64,000 bases of DNA from Icerya purchasi (GCA_039619475.1 CM077115.1:418074557-418138556); one strand, 5' to 3'. Shown: positions 25,751 to 39,135, counted from the first letter of the stretch. Program-made: numbers and translations. The notes: a model not told the origin generated them from the sequence alone.

Positions 25751-26724
25751 CATCGTAATTAATAAGGTCGGAAATTTTCATTATTTCCATCACTGTAGTA
25801 AAATTTTATTACGTTTTAATTCGCAAAAGTTGCTGTTTTGCATTGCTTATTAACTAGAAGAAAAGTGATCATTTTGGAGCAATTAAAACATTTTACAAAA
25901 CATAATAGGATTTTATACAAACTCCAATTTTGCGCCTAATATACACACTTATATATGTATATACTATATATATATATATATATATATAAAAAAATTGACA
26001 CGATTGTTGCCACTGAGATCGACACCGGACCAGTATAAAGTTTAACCGACACAACGTGGCTGTCCTTTTTGTTTTTTTATTGATTTTTTTCTGATACGGT
26101 GCCGACCTGGGCGGCAATAATCGTGTCATTACAGCAAGAGACAACATCACCGCGGGATACTTAGAAAAATATTAAACATTAAAAAAAGCCGATAGAGATT
26201 AATTGGCCAATTTATCGAAGCTTAGTGAGTTTTCCGAGCGTAGTGGTCCCAGCTTCGATTTCTGACAATTGCGAAAATAGACCTTAATTAAATTAAAATA
26301 ACCGGCGAAAAGGAGTATTAATGGTCTGGGAATAAAATAATTTCAACACAATATAGAATAGAAAAAGAAAAGAAAAGAATGATAAATATTTCGAAAACCT
26401 CGCTGCGAACTGTTTTCCGTTTCAACTGAACCAAATGGCGCGTGTTCGAATATGTTTTTTCCGGAATTTTAAAGGAAAATATGATATTAAGGGGGAAAAG
26501 AAATATATGGCGTTTGTAATTTTTTTCATTTTGCTTCGAACTAAATTACTCTCTACAGCTGCTAGTAAATCTTCGTCAACAATAACAGAGACGCGGCTGA
26601 AAATAATGATATTTCCTCTGTGGCCATACGATTTTTAATAGGCCTATATATATATATATATATAGTAGTGGAAAATTTAGGAGGCGCTAATTCGTACGTA
26701 TTCTGTGTTCTAAAATACTAACAG

Positions 26725-27173
26725 GTACGTGAAGTTCCTATATCAATACGAGTGCGCCAAGTTAAACCTAAGCAACGAGAACGAATTGAAAGCGGCCATC
26801 GAGGGTAACAAACGCGAGGGCCGCCGAACGAGCTACCCTTACGGTGATTTGGGCCACGTTCAGAGTCCGAATCAGCAACATCACCAACAGCATCACCACA
26901 ACAGCAATTCGGTCGTCAGTTCGTCGAACGGCACTACCATGTCGTCACTGCACCATCTGATTGGCCAGTCGCAGCCACCGCAACCGCACCATCAAGGATC
27001 GCCGCAAATATCACCGGTCAGCTTAGTCAGCGGTAGGCCGCCGCAGCTCAACGGCCACGGCCACTCGATGAGCTCCTTCGGCATCGCCAGCAACGCGAGC
27101 CACGTCAACACCGCCAGCAGCCTACCATCTTCCATTCCGAACGCTCACTGCGTACCTTCTCTCATGTTACAAG
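26725..27173 (+). CDS. retn: ARID3-family transcription factor, extended-ARID and low-complexity exon
   Basis: The acceptor ACAG at 26721-26724 joins this exon to the previous one. The first base completes CAG, then the frame reads YVKFLYQYECAKLNLSNE and ELKAAIEGNKREGRR. These are the last ARID helices and the C-terminal extension (eARID) that sets the ARID3 group apart from other ARID proteins. After about 40 residues it turns into a His/Gln/Ser/Pro-rich linker (runs such as NQQHHQQHHHNS and PPQPHHQGSP), expected to be disordered, ending at LMLQ. The donor GTAATA follows a single base (G) of a split codon, so the exon ends in phase 1. GC content rises clearly above the flanking introns. The frame also stays open a few codons into the intron (GNTR then stop), so intron retention would give a truncated protein. 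Confidence 0.92.
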
Positions 27174-29666
27174 GTAATACTCGCTAATTTCCGTCATTTT
27201 ATATTTTCATTTTTTTTTTTGTTTTTTGCCTTTGTTCTCTATAAAAAATTTCGACTAGTGTTCACCGGTATTTTGCAGAATTTTCAAAAACGACGAAACT
27301 TTTACCATTTTCAGCCGTCCTAAAGCAAATACCACTATTGCACTATACATACATATATATAGGGACAAAAGGGCTCATGCTTTCCCACGAACGCTTCGAA
27401 TGCCAAACATTCTGCCGAATGACCATCGACCTGACTACGAATAGTGGAATGTGATCGAAAATTGTGATTTCAAAAAGGAAAACGACGAGGCAGGAATTAC
27501 CTGCGGAAGTCAAAAGTCCTTTTCGAGCAAACCGATTTAAACGTTAATCGCACTGAAGCAGATGCAGCATCATCGGCAACTTAACGCTGTTCAGTCAAGT
27601 CAATAAATTCGGTAGTTTATAAGTCAAGAAGCTAGAGCTTAATAATCGAAAACAAAATTTGTTTTGATACAAAACTTCCTACTAAAGTCATACATTTGTA
27701 AAACGGGTTGCATAGAGTGTACCCTACACTCCGTTTTAAACTGCACACTTGAAAAAATCTACATTTATTTTTGTTTACTTTGTTTTTTATTTGTTTTTGT
27801 TTTTTTAACTTTAACAATTTAATAGGAGATAAGTGGTGCTTTCAAAAAAACGATTCACCCAAAACAAAAAAACTGAAAAAGTAATATCTATCCGAATAAC
27901 GCGATGACATCTCTTTCGATCTAGTTGTAGTTAAACCAAACTTGCCATTCTGTTAATCTTCATATGGCGGAACCCGAGAAATGTACAGTAAACAGAGAGA
28001 AACTTGTGCATTTACCTTTGACGAAGTTGTAACACGTATAGCAGTTATTTTTGGGGCCGCCATGTGAGCTCCCATCGACACAGCGCAACCTTTCGAACCC
28101 TACACATATTCTTACGACGTGTCGCTTCAATTAAAAACGCGCGTCCGCACCTCTTCTCGCAGCCGAGACTTTAATCGGCATTACTGGTTAAGCGGAAGTT
28201 GTATTTTACCATCACACACGTGCTAGACAAACACCGGTCAATTTCTGTTGTTGGTTTTTTTTTTTTTGTTTTTTTTCGGTTAGACGCTTTTAACACGTTA
28301 AATGTGCTGTGTAAAGGTGACAGCGATCGTCATCGAGTCTCTATCTATCGAACGGAATAGGGGAATTTCGAAGAGAAACTGGTGGAAAAATGTGCGCAGC
28401 GCCGAAAAATGCTTTTTTTGCAATTTATCAAAAGACAGAGAGATGTGCGGTGAAGTTGATGGCGATAAATAATTTCGTAAATAAATAATCACGGTCTGCT
28501 AAAAAGCAACCTCGTCAAGGAAAGCACGGACAATTTAACGAAATATCAGACAGAATAGAACGAGCGCGAACACTCGTCCTACGATTTCCGAGTAATTTTG
28601 TTCCGTTTTATTTATTTTGGCTTTCATTATTTTCATTTACACTTTCCACTTCTACTTTTTCACCTCTTTCTGTTATTTATCTGTCTGAACTCGTCTCGCC
28701 TGAATGTGTGCATGACTTTTCTTGCACGTATCGCTATTAACATTACTATTATTATTTTTTCACAATTATCGCTGTTTTATAATTACTACTATTTGTTGTT
28801 TATTGTTTTCCTTTTATCATTACTATTTATTTATTTAAAAAAAAAATAAAAATAATAAAGAATTTACTATTTAGTAAAAATTTCTCGCCTTTGCTGCGAC
28901 AGACCGGTCCAAATGAAAGTGAATTATTAGTAATAATAAAACCTAATCATAAATAATTTTCAAATAAAAAAAAATAAGCACTATCAATTTTTTAATTATT
29001 TTTTTTTTTTAATACCTGAAACGTATAATGTAAAATGATATATGTATATCAAGCCCGCCGTAGTCAAAATTTTGATTTGGGAGGGCTTAGGGCACTGATG
29101 GCTCAGAGAGATGATCCACAAAATAATTTTCCACGATTAAAAAAAAAATGGAAGGTTTAATAAAACGCGCCAACCTTACACAAATATTACTAGTTGCTTT
29201 ATTGCTAGATAATCGAATTTCCACCGAATCTGGGGGGACATTTTTAATTCTCCATTAACTTTTTTTTATAGAAATTGAAAAAGTTACAAATCGACCTTGT
29301 GTCCTTGGAAAAATTATAAATAATTCACGGAAGTAGATCTTCGAATTTCTCGTAATATTTTGTTTTTCAACCTGTGTGTAATTTTAATTCCCTCCTCGGC
29401 GCCTTTTTTTTTAAAACTTATTCTGTAGAGTATTTTATTTCGATATGTTGATTGACTGCAACGTGTATTCAGCCATAAAATACATTTCGTATATTAAGAA
29501 AATTATTATCGCCAAAAAACCGGTGGTTCCTCATTATAGTTATTCAAAAGCTTTTTTGTGATACAACAGATAAAAAAAGTATTGAAAAACGTATTAAAAT
29601 TACCGGCACACAATTACAGGATTAGTATTCGGTTTGTTCTCCAAAAAGGTAAATAACTTTCTTTTT

Positions 29667-29912
29667 CATTGTACCAACTTTGAACCTGCAAACTTAAATG
29701 TCACCTGCGATGCAAACCGCGTACTATTATTCGAATGTTCCTTCAATTTCTCAGAACGCGTGATCTTTTGTTCCAGTTTGCTTAGCCTTAGTCTCCATAC
29801 TCCTTACAGTGCCCTTTACATTCTCGCTTTTCCATCTCCTCGATGGAAGCAGACGTATTTCAAAAAATGCCAATTCTTAAGCCCCCCTGTCGAGTTCCGT
29901 CAGTCGTTATGA
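29667..29912 (+). pseudogene. 5'-truncated LINE C-terminal remnant
   Basis: A roughly 75-codon open stretch parallels the C-terminus of the LINE at 40942-44662. Here it reads CDANRVLLFECSF, then SERVIFCSSLLS, then TPYSALYILAFPSP. The LINE has GDANHILFKCTYI, SERSSLYSSLLS and TPYCASFVLSLPSP. It therefore appears to be an old, heavily 5'-truncated copy of the same or a sister family. The Cys of the presumed Cys/His knuckle (FEC/FKC) is kept, but the His of DANH is replaced by Arg. No poly(A) tail remains recognisable. Confidence 0.7.
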
Positions 29913-32100
29913 AGTCATACTTTATGCAATAATTGAAATGTGCATCGGGACAATAATCTTAATTAATGATTCAGGTCCTGTTACCTCTATTTAAACAGAT
30001 AAATGTATATTATATATTTGTTTATTAAATGAAAATAACAATTATGCACGGCATTATTAACAAACAAATAATTTTTAAAAATTTTTAAAATCACTTCATA
30101 AATGTTTAAGTGGAAATTTTTGACATTTTAGACGTGATTCTGATAATTCAAATTATTAATGGAGCCAACAAACGATGAAATGTATAGATTACTTTTTGTT
30201 AATGTTTTACAGTTTCCGTTTTTGTCTAATGGCGTTTGTATAGCAAGACGTTGCTAAAAGCTATTTTGTACGAATGTTGATTCGAGTTTATACAGCGCTA
30301 TCTATGAGCATCTTTTTTCATTACTACTGCATTTGTTATTACTAAACGCCGAAATTGCGGTGTTGTTAGTATTTAAAAAATAGGAAAATTTCGCGCTTTT
30401 TTTAATTTCTTTTTTTTTTTGTTTTTTCTACGTTTTCTTCTCTACATTTCTGCTAAGAACAACATTTAAATAAAATCGAAAGTTTGAATAAACAGCGGCA
30501 ACGTGTGACTTCGCGGTGGAACTTCCCCGCTTTTTTTATTTCCTCTTCCGTTATCATATCTGTAACCCCGGTTATTCTTTGATTAAACCTTCCGCGTAAA
30601 TTTTTGCCGCATGTGCATTTAGTTTTAATGAGAATACCGAGTTAAAATTTGGTTAATATCATCATCCGATATAATCGAACCCCTCAATGGATAACAAATA
30701 TTTTTCTATAAATATCGCAGGCATACACAATTTTTATTGTAAAACTTTTGCAACTTTGTAATATGAAAATTCAATTTAAAAAAATGGAGAAAGTTAAAAT
30801 CTTCACTTTTTAAAAAAATGACATCCACATAACCTTTATATACTCTAAAAATGTGTTTACTAGAACATCACTGGTTTGATGTATGTTCATAAGGGATTTC
30901 ACGAGAAAAATGCGAAAAAAAAAAAAAAGAAAGAAAAAAGAAATCGTTGAAATCACGTTCTATCCGAATTGCGAAATTTTATTAATTTCTATGGATGCTT
31001 TCTAGCATCTCTCTGTTTCAAAAACCAGCTTTGGTTTTCAATTGTCCGTTAATAACTTTTTTGACAGCCGGGGATCTGGGCACATACAAATGAATCACGC
31101 CGTGAAAGACGAATTTAAAACTTCCATTGAATGTTTCTTTTGAATGTTCATCGGAAATTGCACGGTGTAAAATCCAATTCAGAAGGGAAAGCGTTTGAAA
31201 TTGTAGCGGACGGACATTTTCAGGGAAGAGTCAGACGAATCGGTCAAATAATTATTCCTATTCTCTTTGAAAACAATGCTCCGGTTAATAAAGACGACAA
31301 GAAGCACGTCGCGCGCTATTCTAATGTAACGCTAGAAAAAAAAAAAGGAGAGAAAAAAAACCCATTTTAATCAGTTAATACGAAAAATTGTGCGCAGTTT
31401 AAATAATAATGATTAGCTAGCGGGAAGAATACGGTGATAATCGAGCGAAATAGGTCAGTTTGACGATTTTCGGCGTCCGCTACGACCAGTGTAATAAAGA
31501 AAATGTAATTCTGTTCGCATTTCGTCGTTTAGCGGTAAAAATCGTGTACTTTCTAAATACATTTAATATAATGCCGGCACCGACCTACTAATTGATATTC
31601 ACGGCGCGGCCAACGAATACCGCTAAAACGGTCTGTTATTGTGTAGCAATTTGTTCGTCAATAACGATGAGCAGCCGTTGAAGAATTAATAATTAAGACA
31701 AAGTTCGTACATTAAACTGTCGGCCGAGCAGAACTATAAAGAGAAAAAAGCGCCTTCTGTCGTCGTCTAAGCGTTTTAGTACAATACTCGCTTAATTCTC
31801 CACTCGGCAGACACGCCAGATTAAAAGCTGCACAATAATCTTCAATGCCCGGTCGCTGTCACGTTACGAAGAAAAATTTTAGTTTTCCATTTAACACGTT
31901 CATCTTCAGCGAACGTTCCCGATTTTCTACGCTGTCTGATTTTCATCTCTTCAATATTTCCTTTTACATTCTTCCGTAAACAACGGCGAGAAACGTGTTC
32001 TGAAAACTATCAGCTAACCCGATTCTTCTAAATTTATAATATAACAAATTCACACACAAGCACACTTTTATTGTGTGTATATATATATATATATATATAA

Positions 32101-32376
32101 AAAGTAAAGTAAGTCCCATTCCCTTGATAAGGTTTCATGGATTGTGAAGTTAAGGATCACAATGTACTTAAGGTTCTAAAGGATCTGATGAGAATACTAA
32201 GGTCAGTTCCTTTCTACTTGGGATCCGCCTTTACTTTCCCAGATTTCTCTGGTACCTAATTATTTCAGGCTGAGTAAACTTGAGAGCGACTTGGATCCGG
32301 GACAAGACAAGTCTCGATAACCTATGACACCTCTGATTTGGTAGCCAAGTACCTTAACCACTAGGCTACCACGCTA
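32101..32376 (-). mobile_element. tRNA-derived SINE, full-length copy
   Basis: Same family as 10955-11218 and in the same orientation. Read on the minus strand, the head contains GGTAGCCTAGTGGTTAAGG, a good A-box context. The B-box region (GGTTATCGAGACTTG) carries an insertion relative to the copy at 10955. The shared body block is TTTACTTTCCCAGATTTCTC. The element sits directly between a TA microsatellite ending about 32099 and another at about 32389, suggesting insertion into, or growth of, TA-rich DNA. Confidence 0.8.
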
Positions 32377-35300
32377 GCTATATTTACTTATATATATATA
32401 TATATTAATATTTATATTTCTCGTTGTAGGCTGTTTTGTCGGGGTAACAATAAGGGCAAATAAGGTAAAAGTAGCGTACTAATTTGCGAATATTTTTAAA
32501 AACTGTAATATTTTTGGTAATTAAATTTGAAGTAGAGGGCTTCTGGCCGATAATCTGTAATTTAATTCGTAATTAAGCTAAACAATAATACGGTAAATTT
32601 TGAACACCGATTAATTCGCTATCGTTGACAGGAGAAACAGCGAGAAGCATACAAAAGCTACTAAAAAGCATAGTGCAAGTAAAAAACACGGCTAAACGTC
32701 TACATTAGTGTCAAAGACCATAAAAGAACTAAAAAAAAAAAAAAAAAATACTAAATATAAACAAAAATTATTACATTTTTTTACTTTACTTTATTATTAA
32801 TTATTTTAATAATTGTTTAGATAGCGCGAATATTATTTGATTAATTATTCACCATGTAATACGAGTATTAAAATGCCGAGTATCTATATATTTAACAAAA
32901 TTTATTATTATTTCTTTATTATTATTAATTTCAATTTGTTATTTTTAAGAATTTTTTTTTCTTCTTTTTGTATCTCATTTCTATATTAAACCAGCTGCTA
33001 CCCGCGGGGCTATTCCCGTCTATTAATACCCGCCTAAAACTGTACGTGAAAATTTATAACAATTTTTTTGCTTCGTCTGGAATATTATATTTATGTAAAG
33101 ATTCTTTCCCTCTTCGGGAAACATGTTGGTTTCTATTCTTGCTTCCTCTGGTTGCTAAACCGCTTTAGATGAATGGACACTACTGCAGCATTACGTATTC
33201 AAACGGTTTTCAGTCTTGCTTCATGTTATTAACAGCTTCACTCGGCTACTAAAACCCCTTTTAAATCAGTACTTCAAAATTAATAAAAAACTTTCTTTGT
33301 TTTATCTAGAAAATTATATTTGATCGATTCCTTTCTCTCTTTTGTTTGTCACCGTCCAACAGGAAATGATCGTCACGTTTTACGTTTAGCTAAAGATTAT
33401 CGATCCTTTTTTGTAACCTGTCTGTCATGATCTAACAAAATGTTTCACTTAACTAAAAACAGCCATCATTTTGAAGGAGCCATTCACGCGGTGATCTCCT
33501 ATAATTACACATTTAAGGGAACATCTTCACTCATATCTTTTTCAACCTCTCCTTCATTTTGAGTGTTTTATTAAAATTAATCTATTAGCGCATCAGCAAA
33601 CTACAGTAGTCGAATAAGCATTTCGAATTTAAGCATAAATAACACCCCCCTCACCCGGTAGTGGCAAATATTAAAAATTCCGTTGCAGGATTTTTTATTT
33701 CTCTGTAAAAACTAATAGAAATAGAAAACACCACTGTCTCTTTTTAAACTCTGCGCAATGAGTCAGCAACTCGGCTAGGAGCATCGTACATTTAGATGAT
33801 GCCATGGAGCTTTGATGATTTTAGTAATGCGCAAAAAGCGAAGTAACATTTACTTACGTCGGAAATGAATAAAATGTTGTTATCTAGAATGTCTATTATT
33901 TACCATATTATAGAAATCTTTTGCATTCAATTTACATTTACCATGTGATTTATCTATGCTTTATTGAAAATTTTATAAAGGTTAATTTTTTTTTTTTATC
34001 GTGCCGCGTATGCATTTCTGTACGCGCGCTGGTCGCGTCTGAACTACTTAAAACCTTGTATTTCGTGAAAGAAAGGGGGTAGGTAGAAAACTTAGCCATA
34101 CCGCAAGTTGGAAACAGCGAATTATTCTGTAGAAGAAATAGTTTCCTATGTCACATTCTATTAGTACGAGTACCACTATTCTGTACTGCTTTGTTCTGTG
34201 ACGGTCGTCTAAGCACCGTTTATTAGAGACGCGCTCTCTTCTGCGGCGAACGTGTACTATTCGGATTTCTATATTTACTTTTCATCGCGAGTAGAACGCG
34301 TTGCATAAATGAAATTAAAAAATATAAATAATTTATATTCTATATGTGCGTGCATATTTTTCCTTTAAATCGCGAGCTCATTCAATTCGATTTTATTCAG
34401 TTTGACGTGATGTCTCGTGAGCAGAGACGTCGCGTTTAATTTTGAATAGCGCGATGATAATAATATTCCGCCTGATAAAGTACACCGCGTTCTATTGTAT
34501 TTTATACGTACGATGTTGAAAGGTCGAACACATGATATCGATATTATTATTGTTCCGGCATTATTGCTTAGCAGCGCAGTCGTAAATATCGCGCTATTAA
34601 ATATTCCATCGATGTAAATTTCGTCTTCGTCGCTGTGTTGTCATGTCCAATGAAAAATTTACATATGAAAAAGGATATCGATATTAAAAGTTCTAAAAAT
34701 GAAAAAATATAAAGGCGGAACGAGCAGCATGCGCGCGTACATAAAAGCAGGAAACTAGTTAAATCTCGATTATCGTTATTACTACATAATATATAATATA
34801 GTATTATTCCTTTTTATTGCTTACATCCTTTTTACGATCACAAGTGCTTCTTCTCCTCGCTTTATCATTTTTAGAAATAAAATTCCACCAGCTATTTTAA
34901 AGAAATAACTCGCTCCAAATGTGCCAACTACAAGTTTTGCAAAAGTTATAAAAAATATCTATTTTCTTGTTTTTTTTGTTTTTTTTTATAGTCCCACATT
35001 TATGCAGTCACGGACGACGTTTCATTAAAATTGAAAACCCATAAAAACATTATTTTTTTTTTTAGTAATAATACCCTAATAACGCCTAATAATTATACAT
35101 TTTCGCTTCAGACCGTTTTAGGAAGTTCGCCATCTCAAGATTAGAAAACGTCCATTTACCCGGGTTGTCTGTGCAATAATTTAGTCATAATTTCGTTCGC
35201 TCATTTCCGAACAAATTACGCTGTCAGATTGTCGGCAAAAAATTAACACATATTACTCGCCGGGCGATTTTTGTTATACTAATCTTAATTGCCGGTGTCG

Positions 35301-35615
35301 CATTATTCTCTCTCTCTCTCTAATTCGCTACAAAGAAATTTCCGTTATCTGTCTTACATAATTCTTCGGAAAGAAGTAATGCACTTTTTCTCTTCCCGTC
35401 CAACTATCCGAAATAGCTGACAACGAATTTTTACACTTCTGCACAGGTAGTCGAAGCGCGAGAATTGGTAGTAGAGTCCCCATCCTCTCGCTCTGGCGAA
35501 ACACAAGATACAACTGAACACGCGAATATTAAAATTCGATATTTTTGCTTTAAATTATGGATGAAATTTAATAGTAATAAAAGGTTTTAATTATCTTATT
35601 CATTTATTTACATAG

Positions 35616-35687
35616 GTACGACGGTACCGGACGTGAGAATATTGGATTATATCAAGTTCTTCAATGGATTACCGATAAATGGAGCGG
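35616..35687 (+). CDS. retn: ARID3-family transcription factor, 24-codon symmetric exon
   Basis: A 72-base exon between CATAG and GTAAAT, phase 1 at both ends, so it can be included or skipped without changing frame. Joined to the exon before it, it reads G-TTVPDVRILDYIKFFNG then LPINGA. I do not recognise this peptide from the ARID3 proteins I know. The evidence is the match of splice phases with exons on both sides, the open frame and the sharp contrast with the AT-rich intron. It may be an alternative exon or a lineage-specific insertion in the linker after the ARID. It could also be a chance open stretch between cryptic sites. Confidence 0.55.
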
Positions 35688-35977
35688 GTAAATGAAATAT
35701 TTAAATGAAATTTTTATAAAACTAATAGCTAAATGATCCGATGGAGTGCTAGTTAATTTTTAGAGAGGTAGTACAATTTGCGATGCATATATGTCATGTT
35801 CCCTACTATCCGCGGTATGGCTCGGAACCATTAACTGTGGATACGGGCGCACTACTGTATACATACATATATATATATATATATATGTACTCGGCCATTT
35901 TACTTGACCTCTTCTATACTTAGTATAAAATGATCAAAATTTACAACGTATTTCTTACCGGCATCAACACAAAAAAA

Positions 35978-36290
35978 ATAACAATCACAAAAATCCTATC
36001 CTAACATTTAACTTCCATTATATAAAATGAAGACACTTTTTTCGTTACATTTTTCGTTACATAAAATTGTGCCATTTTTTAAATAACAATCACAAAAATC
36101 CTATCCTAACATTTAACTTCCATTATATAAAATGAAGACACTTTTTTCGTTACATTTTTCGTTACATAAAATTGTGCCATTTTTTAAATAACAATCACAA
36201 AAATTATATAAAACATAACAAACGTTACATAAAATTGGGACATTTTTCGTTACATAAAATTGGAACATTTTTTCTATTTCGGGGTAACCT
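35978..36290. repeat. 105-bp tandem repeat, two full copies plus a partial third
   Basis: Units start at 35978, 36083 and 36188, each with ATAACAATCACAAAAAT. The first two are practically identical over 105 bases. The third diverges and keeps mainly the TTTTCGTTACATAAAATTG sub-repeat, which itself occurs more than once per unit. A TA and GATA microsatellite follows at about 36310-36342. Near identity of the first two units suggests a recent duplication. Confidence 0.9.
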
Positions 36291-38185
36291 AAGAATTACT
36301 TTGTAATTAATATATATATATATATATATATAGATAGATAGATCAATGGAAAATCTTCATTCTGGTCGTGAGACGAACTACCAAAGTAAACTGAAAAAGA
36401 AAGAATCTGCCGCCGCTACCTCTCTGGCGGTAGACATTAACCTTGCTACAGGCAGAGTTTTTAATGGTAGAGATGTACGAAAAGTCGATGCGAAGAAAAA
36501 TGCGTAATGTGTAAAAGACCCGTGATCCATCAGTACCGAGTAATAGCTGAATTCAGATTTGACGATCTCTTAGTCTTTCGCGTTCGCCAGGATTTTCTTC
36601 ACCGATATTAGCGAATTTCTAATAGTGCATTAAGAAGCGTACTCACAACTAAAACAGCAGATTGAGCGAGTTACTCATTCTTCATTATGAAACTGTGACT
36701 AGGCTACCGCTCGATCATCGTAAAGAAATGACGCGTTCACAGGCCTAATTGATAAATACGCTTGACGAAAATTTCCCGACTACGATGAATGGAAAATCGG
36801 TATAGAAGGGTAGTGCAGAAAACTAATAGTTATTAGAGATGGACAGTTTAAAAGAGTTTATTAGTATAAGCAGAGACGTGTATTCACTTTTAAATCGATT
36901 TCTTAACGTTCATTCTCTTCGAAATAGCATATTTCAACTTTTTTTTTTTTTTCTATTACAAGACGAAGGTGCTGTGTACATTTCATCTTATAAAGTGAAT
37001 TATTAATCCTTTTTATTAATTAATTTATTTTTTTTTAAAAAATAATTTTGCGTTATTCGTTTTTGTTGTTCACATGAATTATTACTTCGTTTATCGACAA
37101 TTAAAAATAAAGTTTCTTTTACGTAAACCGAAAGTTGGGAATTACTTTTTTCCGGGCCATATTGTATACGGAAAGTTCTTCTACGTTTGCAGATATTGAA
37201 ACCGTACTTGGATTTCGCAACGAAATTTTCTCGAATTTAACGAAAAATTCAAAAATGCGTGACAATTAATGCGCCTGTGTCTAACAAAATGAATAAGTAC
37301 CCCTATAAATAACCAGAAAAATATAGCTGATGTTTCAGCTTTAAAAAATAAATATTATTCGCTTTTTAAATTTGGCTCTCTTATACGAACGTAAATTACG
37401 CTAATCGATAATTATAACACCTTTTTCTAGTTCATCGAAATTTAAAAAAATCGCTCCATTTTGATTTCTTAATGAATCGAAAATATCTCTGAATAATTGA
37501 AAATCTTCGATATCATTTATGCACCACCTTGTTTCTTAAAATCGAAAAAAAAAAAAAAAAAATATTCATTCAATGTTCCCCGATACGAAGCATTTTTAAT
37601 TCGGTCTTGAGATTTCGATATCGAAGATTATTATAAATCGACCGTTGTTATATGTTTCCTGACATTTCAAAACGGGTACTGTATTTAGCCATAATTTTCT
37701 TACTAGCGAAAATTCAACTAGTTAAATCGGCCATATTGTGGTACTACTCTATAACCCTTCATTTAAGACAAATCTTTGGTTTTGAACATGTTTCTAGGAC
37801 GGTGGTGGAAGTTACGAAATAAATGTAAGAATAAATACTCGTATTAAGCAGTTTTTATTTCGGTGTTTATAAACATTTTCAGAAATAACAAAAGAAGTTA
37901 CAATTTGCGTCGAATTAAGATAAAGAAATTTTGAAAATCAAACGTGTCGTTAATCGCGAGTAGTTTTAAGTAAAAAGAAGTAGTTTAAACAATTATTCCG
38001 CTGAAGTAATTTGCCCAGGTGTGTTTAAGCATTCTGTGTGTTAGAAAATGGTCGTGCGACTAGTTTCTGTTATGGAAATATTCGAGAGTTTATTTTAAAA
38101 ACTTACAATTTTTACATTACACGTAAAGTACACTGACCGTATTAAATGTAACAACTAACGCAAACACGCATCATTTTGAACTTAG

Positions 38186-38557
38186 GAACATCACCCGAAT
38201 TGCCGGATGCAAATAGTTTAAATAACATGCACATGACTCAGTTGGAATTTTGGAATTTGTACAATGGCTTGGTTAAGTCTTCGGTGCAAACTAATGCCAG
38301 GGACACGATGCCGACTACTGCTGCGACATCGCAAGTTCAAAGTTCTACGAGCGGTGTCAACGAAGCACCGCTGGATTTGGGCAAACGACGAGCAACAGAC
38401 TCGTTACAATCGTCAAACTCATCTTCGTCTCTTCCGCCTCCGACAAAAAAAGAAGCATTGGATAGCGATCAAGATGACGAAAATGAAGATGGAGAAGAAT
38501 CATCAGTCAGCGATAGTGATTCTAACGATGATGATCCAGAAAAAAATTCTAGTCAAG
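38186..38557 (+). CDS. retn: ARID3-family transcription factor, linker exon with acidic region
   Basis: The acceptor CTTAG and a phase-1 split Gly codon join it to 35687, or directly to 27173 if the small exon is skipped. The frame encodes GTSPELPDANSLNN, MTQLEFWNLYNGLVKS, a Ser/Thr-rich stretch, then NEAPLDLGKRRATDS and a Ser/Pro segment. It closes with a strongly acidic tail (SDQDDENEDGEE, SDSDSNDDDPEKNSS). PLDLGK resembles the PxDLS-type motif that recruits the CtBP co-repressor; that function is inference. KKEALDS before the acidic tail and the KRR cluster could serve nuclear localisation. The donor GTAAAG follows a single G, again phase 1. The frame stays open for another 55 codons into the intron, but the composition becomes intronic at once. 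Confidence 0.82.
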
Positions 38558-39100
38558 GTAAAGAATTATTACTCGTAACAAATTTATATTGTAGACAATT
38601 TTTAATTATTGAAATGATTCATTTTCTGTACAGATCAGTGTGTGTATTTGTGAGCATAAAACGCGAGAAACAATATAATAATTCACGAAATATACGCTAT
38701 AAAATTAATAAATCATCGTGAAAATAGCATTTTTTCCCCCCGAAATTTAGATTAAAAAATTGACCGTATTTGTGTAAGCGGCTGTTAACAAAGTGTGTCG
38801 CAAATACGCAGTAATTTTTTTTCCTGATATCTGAACATGCTTGAATTAATTTTATGTCAATTCCAGTTTTCTTCTTAGATACTGTTCTCTGTTGTTTGCT
38901 CAATATTTTTTAGTATTGTTATTTGTTACAGTCGGCTATTGTAATAAGTTATTTTTGCATTTCCCTTTTTTCATTAAATTTCGCTGCATTCCCTTTAATC
39001 TTCTATGTTCAGCATCATTTTTCGATTCATCCGTTCATTTTTTAAGGAGTATTTTCTCTGTTTTCATTTTCCAACGTACACACTTATAGCATACAAATCC

Positions 39101-39135
<35 letters not shown>

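Larger units (their letters stand above)
15838..26724. other. Intron of the ARID3 gene (10.9 kb)
   Basis: Begins with the consensus donor GTAAGT and ends with ACTAACAG, which contains a plausible branch-point-like CTAAC just before the acceptor. It holds the long-inverted-repeat element (21158-23594), a MITE (25316-25750), a stem-loop repeat copy (24484-24620), and TA microsatellites near 15927, 25960 and 26645. Purine-rich DNA at about 17220-17460, C and G runs at 18200, 18480 and 18869, and mixed single-copy DNA at 19000-20000 show no coding potential I trust. Confidence 0.75.
27174..35615. other. Intron of the ARID3 gene (8.4 kb)
   Basis: Runs from the donor GTAATA to the acceptor CATAG. 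It contains a LINE 3' remnant (29667-29912) and a SINE (32101-32376) between TA microsatellites. Blocks at 27360-28560, 31380-32000 and 34000-34700 have balanced composition unlike the AT-rich repeats around them. They look like single-copy DNA that might include enhancers, but no motif proves it. No exon was recognised. Confidence 0.7.

Noticed and set aside
38559..38721. Extension of the ARID3 linker exon to 181 codons
   Set aside because: The sequence beyond GTAAAG becomes AT-rich and intron-like, and the next exon fits the phase at 38557.
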